From NCBI GenBank assembly GCA_025617745.1, contig CM046863.1:9784935-9848934 (forward strand): a DNA stretch of 64,000 nucleotides. The letters are read 5' to 3'. Both the position numbers and the translations under genes were made by a program. This DNA is from Heliocidaris erythrogramma. Lineage: Eukaryota; Echinodermata; Echinoidea; Camarodonta; Echinometridae. The notes below the pieces were generated by a model that saw only the letters and a list, made by a program, of their open reading frames with translations, searched no databases and had not been told where the DNA came from. The first letter of the stretch is position 1. Every line of letters begins with the position of its first letter. This document shows positions 42,654 to 53,869 of this stretch, one piece after another.

Positions 42654-45600
42654 ACTCACACTAGTGCGAGGTTATTATAGATTTAATAACCTCGCACTCC
42701 ATACCTTCATACCACCTAGAAAATTGCCTCCCATAAAGAGTGTGTTATCTCTGGCACATATGTGTGCTGGAAAGGAGCAAGATCGCCAGCCAATAGCCTG
42801 ACAATTTTCACTTGATCAAGATGATAAAGATTCTATAGAAGAATCTGGCATATATTCTATGAATCCTAAATTGATAAAATGCAATAGGAAGCATTTTCTC
42901 AAAATTTTGCTGATTATAATTGGTCAATTTACAATGTACCTCTTCAACTTGGAGGTTGTGACCGCTGCCGAAATTGACCGAACCCCACGTAGTGATGGTT
43001 CCGCCATTCACCTACAATGTATGATGCGTTGAATTATCTAAACTGGTTTCAAAACTTTCAATGGGATGTCTTTCACACCAGGTGGGGATATCTTTAGAGT
43101 CTGTAGACCCTCCAAGCTTCTTGCAAGAAGAGGTCATAAAGGCATATAAGGTCAAACAACTTTCATGAATTTGGGGCCTTGAATCACTATGAACATGACG
43201 GACAAAGAGAGTGGATAAAATAACCCCTCGTTCTACCCTTCACAGTGGTTCTGGTAGTCAAAAGAACATCCCTTCACTGCGACATGTATGCTCTAAAAAT
43301 ATGTACATGTTGAAGTGTAAAACTGGTTTGTCATGCATATTCACCTGTTACAGTATGGATACTTATTTTACATAATAGCAATGAAGGGATATTCTTTTGT
43401 CTACCAGAACAATTGTGGAGGGTAGAATGAGACGTTGTTTATTTTGTCTACTCTCTTTGTCCGTCATGTTCATAGTGAATGTAAGTGAATAAAGGAATGA
43501 ATAGATTAAACAGATATTGTTCTTTTGATCAAAGTTTTAATTTGCTTTAAATGACTAAATTTGTTATTGAATTAAATTACATTGATCTGTTTCTTTTTTT
43601 TTGCTCCAGACATTGATAAGCTGAGTACATTCTGTGCCAGGTTCTCAGTTCCGGCTATGTTCAGGCCACTTGTCTGGAAATTAATATTGGGTAAGTTCAA
43701 TGTTGTTCGTTTGTTCCTGGAGTGACATACACGTTTATCTTGGGCCAATATTATTTTGCATAGATCTGATTGCTTACTATGCCATGTACATGTAATACCA
43801 TCTTTCTGGTAAGGTTTTCTTTGAATTATTCATACACAATATTCTCCATGAATATCTTTTGTATTATGTTATAGAGGTGCTTTGTTTTTTACTTTTGTTT
43901 TTGATTAGTGTAAAGGGCTAAGGCCTATCCAGGACTCTCCTTGTGGGGACTGCTGGCTTACCCAGCTGTCAACAATCATCTGTTGATACCAGCAGTGGCT
44001 ATTGTTTGCAATTGTATAATATACAAAAAAAAAAAACCAACACTACAAAACAATTTGTTGAGTATAATACTACATTTGTTTCATTGTCTTGTTCTTTTCA
44101 TATTTTTTTTTTATTAGCGGGGAAGCAAATCCATGTAATAAAGTGGAACCTTGTCATAACGAAGTCATTTGGACCAAGAAAATTACCTCTTTATATCAAA
44201 ACCTTGTTTTATCAGGCCTAAAGAACAATAGAATACAAAGACGTGGGACCAGTAAAATTAGCTTGTTCTGATGAGAGTTTGTTATAACAGTGTTCTTTAT
44301 AATGACGTTCCACTGTATATTTAAGGAAAGAAATTCCATGCATTTATATGATTCTTCATTCTTCTGAGTGCTTGTCTACATTCTTTTCCAACTATCAGGA
44401 TTGCTTGTCATGAAAATATTTCTATCATTGGAATTCTGTCTGCAGGTATTTTACCTCCTCACCCGAGCATCCATGAGTTTGTCTGGCAGCAGCGGACAGA
44501 ACAGTTCAATGACCTTCATCAGGGGTTAAAGGTCATGTCAGCCATCAACGACCAGACTCCCATGAGTCTCTGCTTCCTCAAGATGTTTTTGTTGGAGGAA
44601 GGGAGGCTACCTCTTGAAGAGGAGAAACTTGTGAGTGCTTTTTTTTACATTTTAAAGGGCCGTTGTAGAAAGGAGTTGGGCTCAACCAAATGAAAATATG
44701 TTTGAAGACAATGCATAATTTTGGCAGAGTTACAGTGATGACAAAAAACATAAGCAAGTAGAAATATATAGTATGAAATCTGTTGTGTAAACTAAAGAAT
44801 TGCCTTGCTTCAAATAGAGGGGTATGAACTTTGAAGGTACACACAGCCCTGAAAGATTGTATGTAAGCAGTTGATTTTTCACGGGTTATTATCTTTATGC
44901 ACTCCAAGAACTTGAAGAAGCAAACAACTTTGCAACTTTTATGACTGCAGGTATTTGGTATTTGCCAGCTAAAATAAAAGCTCACAGCAATTTTAAAGGG
45001 GCTGTCTATAAAGTTGCATCAGGAGGATGTAGACTGCCTCTCCTCACTGGAGAGATGAGATAGTTTGTGTTCTCTGAATTTGGCACATGACTTGTCTGCT
45101 GAGGGTCTAGTCAGAAGAGTGTTCAGTGATCATTCTACATAAACATACATGGTTCGGTCGGTTTGATGGTTTATTTTACTTGACTGCTAAGAAAGCAGAT
45201 ATGAGAGACAGTCTTCTTGAGCACTTTCCAGAGGATGCTCATATAGTGCTGACAAGGTTCACAGATGCAGACATCCATCTAGCTAGAACCAGACTTATCC
45301 TCCTGGGTGTAATCAACAATGTCTTGTACCAATTCCCTGACTTTCATCCCGTTACCTTACAATTCGTTTTTGAGATACATCACGTAAGACAACGCTTTGT
45401 AGACTAAGCTGCTGCACATCATCACTAGTAACAGTCTGACACATCATGTATTTGTTCCCTCTGCAATGCAAAGGATTGCAGTTCTCCAGTAAACGGAGGA
45501 AGGCAACAGAGAAGAAGAAGAAGATTGTAAGTAAGCAACCAGAGGACCGACGGCTTTAAGTTCTCTCCGAGGACTTAAAACGATGTTCATTGTTTTCAGC

Positions 45601-48600
45601 AGATGTGTAGCCTTCATTTTTTACTCCATCTTGTTTTGTATTGCAGCCTGAAACTGATGAGCATGATCTGTTTGTCACCGTAGCGACCGCATCCATTGAG
45701 ATGAATGATGAAGACGACCTAGAATCTTACTGGACAGCCGTCTGTGTCTTCAGGCATGGATGTAAGATCAAAGACCAGATAAGGATTATGGTAAGACAGA
45801 CGGCATTCTCTTCAAGAATTTGTTAAAACCTATGGTCCTCATTGAGTTAGCTGGTATTGCTTTATCCCTGGGATAATAGTTTAAAGATATTTGTGACCCT
45901 TGTTGCGTACCTTGTCCGGAGGAAATTCACCCATGATATTATTTTTCGGAAGTCCTTCCTGCTTGGTATTTCCATAATGTGTTCAGCATAATGATTTCTG
46001 TTAAACCCCTTCAGTGCGGTAGATGGCGAATCATGCCAAAGAATATTCATTGGTGTCCTGAATGCTTGATCTGAGAATAGCTATTTGTTGTATTACCATC
46101 AAAAAGAATAATAAAACACTGAAATTTTGAGTCTTGAAAGTTCCTTCATGGTAAATGTTTAAAAGTAAAAACTTACTATTGCACATTACACTCAAGGTTG
46201 ATGTTCTTATTACCGTACTCATCTCCTCTACTTTGTTGCATTGGCCGAGTTTTATTGGTTTCTTATAACAAACTCTGATTTTGAATCCGATGTCGCTGTG
46301 TGTCATCTCTCAGTCATTGTTAGTTTTCTCCCAGGTATTTGTGTCTGGTTCTGTTCTTTCTGTGTTATAAGAAAAACATGCTGTATTGCATGGTTTTAAT
46401 ACTCTTGTTACGTTGATTCTCCTCTCATCTCTGTGTATAGCCCAGTACATTCAAGACTATTCTGAAGAAGGAGGACCCAGCGCTATACAACCATCTTCTT
46501 GTAATCAACAGCCTGGAGAGACTGCCCTACACTTCCTGGTTCAATGCACTCTTTGCTGGGGTGCTTCCCACAGATCCATTGAAGAGGTGTGTATTACCAT
46601 TTTTTTTAATTCAGAAAAATTGTCCACTAAATATGGTTTAGCTATGTAAATAACTTTTGTTTCAGAGCCCTGAAAAATATACCAGGCTAATGTGTAGCGA
46701 CAGCAAACATTTCTGCACACCAAAAAATTTGTAATATTATGTGCTTTTGAAATGTACAGTTATTACTTCCTCCTGATAAAATTTGGTCTATGGGCTTTGA
46801 GGGGAAAAAAACTTGACCTGTTTTTCGTAGGAGCATCTAAAAACCCTTTCTTGCCAGGTAGATAGGCAAAACCGACCCAATATGGGGGTCTCCTTCAGGG
46901 GCTCTTGGGGCCAAACCTGTGCCCTGATTCATAAAACTTGTTATCAGTAACAACTGCCCCATTTCTATGACAAATTTGCTCTCAGCCAATCAGATTCAAG
47001 GATTTCAGTTGCTTATAACAATTATTGTAACTTGTTATTGATAACAAGTTTTATGAAATGGGGCCCAGATGTGTATGGTCAGACTGATTACCTTTTTCGA
47101 TAGTTTAAAGCCGCACAGTCATCAGTGTCCATGTGCATTGCATCATCATTTGCTGACATCAAATTTTGGTTGAATTACCAATTACAGTCAAACCTGCTTT
47201 AGTGACCACCTGTATAGAAAGACCACAATTTTTGTTTCCCTTGAAAAGTGTTTCTCATTGAAACGTGTATTAAAAGAACCTGTACATAAAGACCACCTGC
47301 TCATAAAGACCGCTTTTCTTGTCTCCCTTGAGCGGTCTTCATAGACAGGTTTGTACATGTAACATGTGTGAGGTCTCCCAGGCAGGCAGCGAAACCAGGG
47401 AGATGGGTCTGTCCCACCATAAAATTACTTGAGCAGGGGAGATTTATGATGATGATATTTCCTTACACTGTACTATGAAGGGGGCATAATGCATTACATA
47501 AGAACCGACTCTCTTTTATTAAAGTGAAGTCCACTCTCTGTGACTGGCAACACCTGTTATAAGGTAAACAACCAATTGGTGTCAAATTCCCTTAATAATC
47601 TACGACTATGTTAACTTAAAGTTAACTTTGAGGGGTGAAATCTTATGAGGTAGCTAGTTCAGGACAGGACCCAAGACTATTGGTTTTAAATAACATTACC
47701 CTTGTTGCATACATGTAGTTCCAGAATTGGAGATTTACATGCCATACATTACAATCTCTCTCTTTTTGTTTGCTGCCCTCAGGGTTTGGGATCGAGTACT
47801 AGGAGGAGCCAGTCGAGTCCTGGTCTATGTAGCCCTCACTCAGCTGCTCACACACCGTCATACTCTCCTGGGTATAAGCACATCAGATCTTGTAGTCCAG
47901 TATTTACAGAAGGTAAGATCACATTCAAACACAGATAGTTTTCTCTCCAGCTGTTTGGAATATTTGTTAAGCCTTTTGTGACAAGAATTATTGAAGGGCT
48001 AAATTGATCACATTTTGTTCTTCAAATTGGCAACAATGATATTTTTGTCTTAGTGCGACACGGTTCTAATGAGATGTAATGTCTTTGAAAACAACTTAAT
48101 ATGGTTATGAACTTTGTGAAAAAGTTGAAAAGATGGTTAACTTTGATTAAACAACAATGATTTTGAACCTTTCAATGTCTTGCCAATTTAAGGATTTTAA
48201 TGCTTATCCTCCTGTTTAAAATTCCGGGCATCAAATGTGCAGAAATTTTTTGCTCTTTCTACTCATGCATCTGGTATATTTTTAGAGCTCTGAATAAAAA
48301 ATATTGAAAGGGTTAAAGCCTTTTTCCCATATGACTCGCTAAACCACCTCAAAAAATAGCCTCGGCAAAGTAAAACCATGTATGTGAAAATGAATGGCAG
48401 GTTGGGATAAAGAAGAAAGGATCTGCATGCAACAATCACCCTATGCATTTTACTTAAATCTGTGTGATATGAGATGCAGAAACGTGAAGCACTCTATGCT
48501 TATGTCATTTTATTAAGGCTTCAAACGATATACAAAGTACACTGTAGTATTATTAGCTCACCTGAGCCTAAGGCTCGAGTGAGCTATTGCGATGGAAATT

Positions 48601-49864
48601 TGTCCATCGTCCGTCGTCCGTCGTGCGTCGTGCGTCGTCCGTTAACTTTTTACATTTTCATCTTCTTCTCCAAAACCCATGATCGGAATTCAACCAAACG
48701 TGGTAGGAATCATCCTTAGGGGTAGGGGACCCAAAGTTGCTAAAATGGTACATGTGGCCCCCAGGGGGGCCCAGGGGGAGGGCCCCCAATTGAAAAAGCT
48801 ATGTAAATTTCAAATATCTTCTTCTCCAGAACCAGGCATAGCTCAGACTTGGTATTGTGTATGGAGATACCTCTATAGATGAAGAATGAATGTTGTTCAT
48901 GAAATTTCTCTGAGTGGCCCTATAGGGCCCTGTGGGGTAATATACTGGAGGGGGGGGGGGGGGCGCTACCAGGCAAAGTGTACATTCTGATCTTCTTCTC
49001 CAAAACACATGATCGGAATTCAACCAAACTTGGTAGGAATCATCCTTAGGGGTAGGGGACCCAAAGTTGCTAAAATGGTACATGTGGCCCCCACGGGGGC
49101 CCAGGGGGAGGGCCCCCAAGTGTAAAAGCTATGTAAATTTCAAACATCTTCTTCTCCAGAACCAGGAATAGCTCAGACTTGGTATTGTGTATGGAGATAC
49201 CTCTATAGACGAAAAATGAAAGTTGTTCATGAATTTTTTCTGGGTGGCCCTATAGGGGGTCAGGGGGGGGGGGGGGTAACATACTGGAGGGGGGGGGGGG
49301 ATGGGGGAGCAAGTTGTCCACCATCCATAAACTTTTTACATTTTCAGCTTCTTCTCCAAAACCCATGATTGGAATTTAACCGAACTTGGTAGGAAGCTCA
49401 GACGTGGTATTGTGTATAGAGATACCTCTATAGATAAAGAATGAAAGTTGTTCATGAAATTTTTATGGGTGGCCTTATAGGGGCCCTGCACCAGATGTGA
49501 ATTGATCCACCTCAGGTGAGCGTCGTGCCCCCTGGGGCTCTTGTTTAATTATTGTAATTTAGTCTTTAATTTGCAACATTGGGTCCAAACATGAATGAGT
49601 GATCCATTTTCCTGTGTACACAGTACAGTGGAACAAAATAACGAGGACCTTGGGACCATGAAAATTACCTTGTTATATCAGGAATCTCGTTATATCAGAG
49701 CTGTTTCTAGTGAGCTTCCACTGTATATCAAATACTAAACTATTTGTGCCAACTTTCTCCTTGGACAGATGCCACTAGACAATGCTGAAGTCCTCGTCAA
49801 CGAAGCCATTGAATTCTGGGAAAAGGATGGAAGTCATCTGAGACCAGAGCAGTCGGTCACATGA
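42483..49864 (+). CDS. TBC1D7: TBC1D7, third subunit of the TSC1-TSC2 complex
   Basis: TBC1D7 stabilises the TSC complex, the GAP for Rheb that restrains mTORC1. Seven exons: 42483-42588, 43610-43690, 44446-44630, 45647-45790, 46441-46586, 47783-47912, 49769-49864. All introns are GT-AG and the phases sum to 296 codons including the stop, giving 295 aa (the human protein is 293). The N-terminus [20 protein letters not shown] matches the family hallmark. Others are [22 protein letters not shown], broken by an intron after LG, and [31 protein letters not shown] and the final [11 protein letters not shown]. No frameshifts or stops. As in other TBC1D7 proteins the canonical TBC Arg finger is not evident. 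Introns carry several MITEs. Possible AATAAA at 50660. Confidence 0.97.
42610..42651. repeat. About 40-base poly-G tract beside TBC1D7 exon 1 donor
   Basis: It starts about 20 bases after the 5' splice site of exon 1 and ends at cccactcacac. Such a run could form G-quadruplexes in DNA or pre-mRNA. Confidence 0.95.
43184..43478. mobile_element. MITE with about 100-bp inverted arms in TBC1D7 intron 1
   Basis: TCACTATGAACATGACGGAC at the left is exactly inverted at the right (GTCCGTCATGTTCATAGTGA). Similarity continues through ttctaccct, gttctggtag and tcccttca(c/t)tgc with about 10-15% mismatch. Confidence 0.9.
44140..44315. mobile_element. CAGTGGAAC-family MITE in TBC1D7 intron 2
   Basis: Left AAGTGGAACCTTGTCATAAC, right TTTATAATGACGTTCCACTG followed by TA. 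The interior matches the family. Confidence 0.85.
46926..47068. mobile_element. Palindromic element sharing the CTCAGCCAATCAGAT core, different arms
   Basis: Arms TTCATAAAACTTGTTATCAG and CTGATAACAAG-type complement (gataacaagttttatgaa) differ from those at 21873 and 31117, yet the core gacaaatttgctctcagccaatcagat(t/g)caagg is the same. It lies in TBC1D7 intron 5. Confidence 0.85.
47185..47355. mobile_element. MITE, CAGTCAAACCTG family
   Basis: CAGTCAAACCTGC follows TA; the right end reads acaggtttgta. Internal aaagaccac blocks alternate in both orientations. It is similar in plan to the CAGTGGAAC family but distinct in sequence. Confidence 0.75.
48553..49546. mobile_element. 1-kb non-coding element with AGCTCACCTGAGC ends and internal repeats
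   Basis: It starts with ttagctcacctgagcctaaggctcgagtgagct, a hairpin, and ends with cacctcaggtgagcgtcgtgccccctggggctcttgtt. Inside, a unit of about 330 bases (cttcttctccaaaac, gatcggaattcaaccaaac, ggggacccaaagttgc, tagctcagacttggtattg) occurs twice nearly intact (about 48650 and 48985) and once truncated (about 49340). It interrupts TBC1D7 intron 6. Confidence 0.8.
49626..49723. mobile_element. Short CAGTGGAAC-family MITE before TBC1D7 exon 7
   Basis: CAGTGGAACAAAATAACGAG after TA; right end GAGCTTCCACTG before TA. It ends 45 bases before the exon. Confidence 0.8.
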
Positions 49865-50264
49865 TAGTCACATGGTTATCACATGGTTATCACATGGTCA
49901 TCACATGATCAGGGATGCCTAATGTTAGGATACATTCATTACCGTTTCTTCTGTCAGACCATGTATGTAGATGCAAATGATGCAAGCATTCAGATTTTAT
50001 TCAGCATCCTGAATCCATGTGGGCGTGAGATGCATACATGGACTTTTTCGCAACAGCCGTAATTTGGGGAATTTCTATGCATTGTTATCTTTTGGACATC
50101 GTGAGAAGAGATTTCGGAGGGGGGGGGTTTCTGTATATTTCATCAAAATCATATCAGTAATTTACTCAAATTTATGCATATTTCTTCTCTGAGCACCTAG
50201 TGACGAGCTTTTCCATTAACCTGCTTTTTATAAATGAGCCTCAATGCTTCGAATCCAGTTTGCA

Positions 50265-50585
50265 TACCGTAAATGCAGAGATATTCGCGGTATATAAATT
50301 TTCGCGGATTTCGCGCTATTTTCGGCAGGCGCGAATTCTAGAACACGCGAAAATATTAGCCTGATTCCCTATGCGGGTTGAATTGCGCGCTTCAGCACAT
50401 TAATATGTGTGTGTGTCCAACTCATTTTTTAGCGCGTGTGTGTAGTTGCGCATGCCGTATGCAATTGAATGGACTGCGTGTGTGTAAAATAATAATTGGA
50501 GTGGATGTACATACGTGCGTGTAATTGTGCCGCGCGAATATGTTTTGGGGTCGCTCAGCGCGAAAATAACAGCGTTTACAGTACA
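50265..50585. mobile_element. MITE with TTCGCGG motifs in TBC1D7 3' region
   Basis: Left end ACCGTAAATGCAGAGATATTCGCGG is inverted loosely at the right (GCGCGAAAATAACAGCGTTTACAGTA). The interior is CpG-rich. Confidence 0.7.
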
Positions 50586-51774
50586 TCCTTGTTGCTACGT
50601 CCTGCAAGCCTCGGGCAAGCTTTCGGGTTGTCAAGAACAACCTTTGTTTGAAAAGTATGAATAAAATTTGAATACATTACCAGACCGGTTTATTGGAACA
50701 AACCTCAAATCTTTCCCTACTTTCAAATTCAGTTTTTTGTGAAAACTCTCTCTCGCAATCTTGTAATAAAGTTGCTCTCCGCCATTTGAATGCAATGATG
50801 GCTGTAGCTTGGAACAAATGGGACAGTTGTCTGGTCTACTGCTTCATCACAGTGACGTTACCGCTTTGGCCAATTTGAAAATCCCAAATATACTTGATAG
50901 TAATTACAATGTTCTAATATTCATAACTGTTTTGTCTGATGTAGATATTGCAGTCATGTGTGCTTATTTTGTTAAGTAAATTTTAAATTTTCAGTATGAA
51001 TTGTAGAGCAAACTATTGTATCATTTTTTTGCATGAGAAAAAGCTAGAGCTAAGATACCAAACCAAATTTTTCAATGATTTGATAATTTTACTATGTATT
51101 TGAAAATGTTGATAATTATTAAAATATATTCATTGGATCAAGTGAACAATTATTATTATACATATGAATTGTATATGGCATGCAAGTAAGTTTATAAAAA
51201 GTATCATCAAATTTTCATTTACATCTTTTTATCTGAGATAAAATGCAGAATCAAGATGTTCATGTTACTACTACACTACTACAGTCCCCCTTTTTAAGAA
51301 TTTGTTTGTAGTTGAAGGCACCCATACTGCCTAAGCAGACTGAATTACACATGTATATTTATTTCACGAATGGTCGTGAATGTTATTGAAGATATTTTAA
51401 AAACCGAGAGAAAATAAACACGAACATTATTGTTAAGTTGTTGTGTGAAGTAAACTGAGAAAAAATTCAAAAGATTAAAATTCTTCCAATTGTTGGACTT
51501 GTCTTATTTGAGTTATTTGAGTTACTAGTCTCAGTTAATACATGTATATTGTACTTCATTAAAATGACTTAAAATTCTTTCAGCTATTCAATATTACCAA
51601 AAATGAATATAGAAAAGCTCATAATACGAGGTCTCCATTAATGATATTTGTTTATATAGTGATATGTTACTGACTGTAATTACAATGATTTGAAAGTTAT
51701 TTGAGTTTTAAATTGATTTATATATTTCTACTACATTGACTAGCTGAGTGATTGAATGTATGTCTTGTTGATTA

Positions 51775-51905
51775 ATTGACAGAATTGATTGCTTTCCTGG
51801 GTGATGGAGAAAGTGATTGATTTATTAGTTGACTGTATGTTTGATCGATTGATCGATCAATTGATTGATTGATTGAATGATTGAATGAATGAATTAATGA
51901 CTGAA
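51775..51905. repeat. (TTGA)n/(ATTG)n microsatellite
   Basis: Tetranucleotide tract with gatcgattgatcgatcaattgattgatt at its centre. The surrounding 50.6-52.4 kb is otherwise AT-rich with no gene. Confidence 0.85.
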
Positions 51906-52682
51906 GGACTAAAACCAAATGTTTAAAACCTTTCTGGGCCTTTAGGTTAGAGGGCTGGTGGGATTCCCTTGTAAAACACTGTGGACACCCCCCCCCCTTC
52001 TCTGGCAGGTGTGGGCCGATGGGATTCCCGAAATGATATTCCCCGAAAGTTTTACGTCGCGAGCCACCCACCCCTTACAAACCTGGATCTGCCCTCAATC
52101 TAGGGTGCAAACTCCATGATACCCGCATACCATATATAGTATACTACAACGAATACTGCCAACTAGCTGATGAGGAGTTGACCGTTGTATTGAGGTCCAC
52201 CATATTCCATTTTTCAGAGGAGTCAGTGCTGCTCGAGGAAGGTAGACAAAGGTGGATGTATACCAAGAGAGACAGAGAGCGAGAGGAGAGAACAGAACAA
52301 AATCCAGACAAGACATCAAATCGGAACAGAACAAAACACAAAAAAAAATAATAGGTTTATCAATAGATAATACTCATCAACAACAAATAAACGATCAGTG
52401 ATATAGCGTGCATGTGCCCGGTCATTAAGTTGGCACTAGCCACGGGAGGGGGTGGTTGACTGTTTTCCGAGGATTTATACAAAGTGGGTAAAGTCCATGT
52501 AAGTCAACAAGGTCATTGATCTCTACAATCCCGGAGGGGGGGGGGGGGGGGGGGGCACTCAGATATATGGGTGTACACATGCGTGTCCATGGGTTTTCAA
52601 ATACCCCTAAACAGGTTTTATACTTGGATGAAAAAAGACCCTAAACGAGGATTTTTGCACGGTTTTTCATCATCAACCCCCC

Positions 52683-53370
52683 TGTGGCTGCCTCAACTTA
52701 GAGGAGTTTCGTGTCACCATGAAATCATCATTCACACTCCGATTGTACTTGTAAATGAGTGTTAATAACTTTTATTAACATGAATCAACATAGGAATGCG
52801 GTATATACGTAGTGAGTACAGACTATATATGGAGTGAGTACAGACTATGGAGTGAGTACAGACTATGGAGTGAGTACAGACTATGGAGTGAGTACAGACT
52901 ATGGAGTGAGATGACAATCTGTAATAATAAAGTATAAAGAAACAAAATACATGGAACATTTAAACATTGATTCTACATACGAGGATCACAGTGTCTATTA
53001 TTATAATATGATGCTTAATCGATAAATCAAAACATGGAGTATAATAATATTAAGTGATTGAGTTAAATTATTCTACTTACTATTTTGGTGCTTGAATTTG
53101 AGTTCCAAGACTTCTAGTCTGTATGTAAAAACAACTTGCTATCCGTCCAAACACAGATTTCGATAAAAACACGTTTACATCGAAGAAACTGAAAACTTAA
53201 ACTATAACCGTTAAAAGAGGAAAGTAATCTTTTCAAAACAAATCAGAAATTAAGCGCGCTTATTAATATTATTATGAGTACGCAATTAAGACTGTCGCGC
53301 GTTTTCATAAATTGAACAATCATTATTGCGTCACAATAAAATATATCATTTCTGCATCACTGCAGTAACA
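52683..53370 (-). repeat. BEL/Pao 3' LTR with 18-bp tandem repeats
   Basis: 688 bases. It contains about five copies of tatggagtgagtacagac at 52820-52912; the 5' LTR has one more. These repeats lie near the 3' end of the LTR in element orientation and could be regulatory. Confidence 0.95.
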
Positions 53371-53869
53371 TGGCTCCTTTAACTGCTAACTATAATGCAG
53401 TTACTTTAAAATAAAAGTTGAATCAAAAATATATAATAAAATCAAATTGAATAATTTAGAACGATAAAGAAATCATAAAATCGATTTCAATAAATCGAAA
53501 TATTTACAACAGCAAACATATTTCAAGAATGTCATATCCTGAAATGTAGCAATCCAATAAACTTTCCATAAGTTTTCTACAATCAATTTAAAATGCGTTA
53601 TGAGAGTCGCATTTTATTACTTGCATTGACTGTTTTCTCAGTGTTTATAATCTGATAACGAAAAAACTATTTTCCAGTTTTTCAAAGAATTTCAAAGAAT
53701 TTGTCAAATTTCATAACATAAAATGAATAACATAGCATTGTTTATTCTGACTCTATCAAATATAAATATCATGCAGGTTCAGCAAAATAAACATTATTTC
53801 ATTTAGAGTTCGTAAGGCTCCTTGAGGGGGAATCCCCTTATACGGTCTTCTGCGTGCATGCGTTAATGT

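Noticed and set aside
45126..45407. 93-codon + strand ORF in TBC1D7 intron 3
   Set aside because: It lies between clear TBC1D7 exons, lacks splice sites in register and resembles no domain.
52815..52912. Regular 18-bp repeats resembling a small CRISPR array
   Set aside because: Repeats are contiguous without spacers and lie in an LTR; the organism is eukaryotic.
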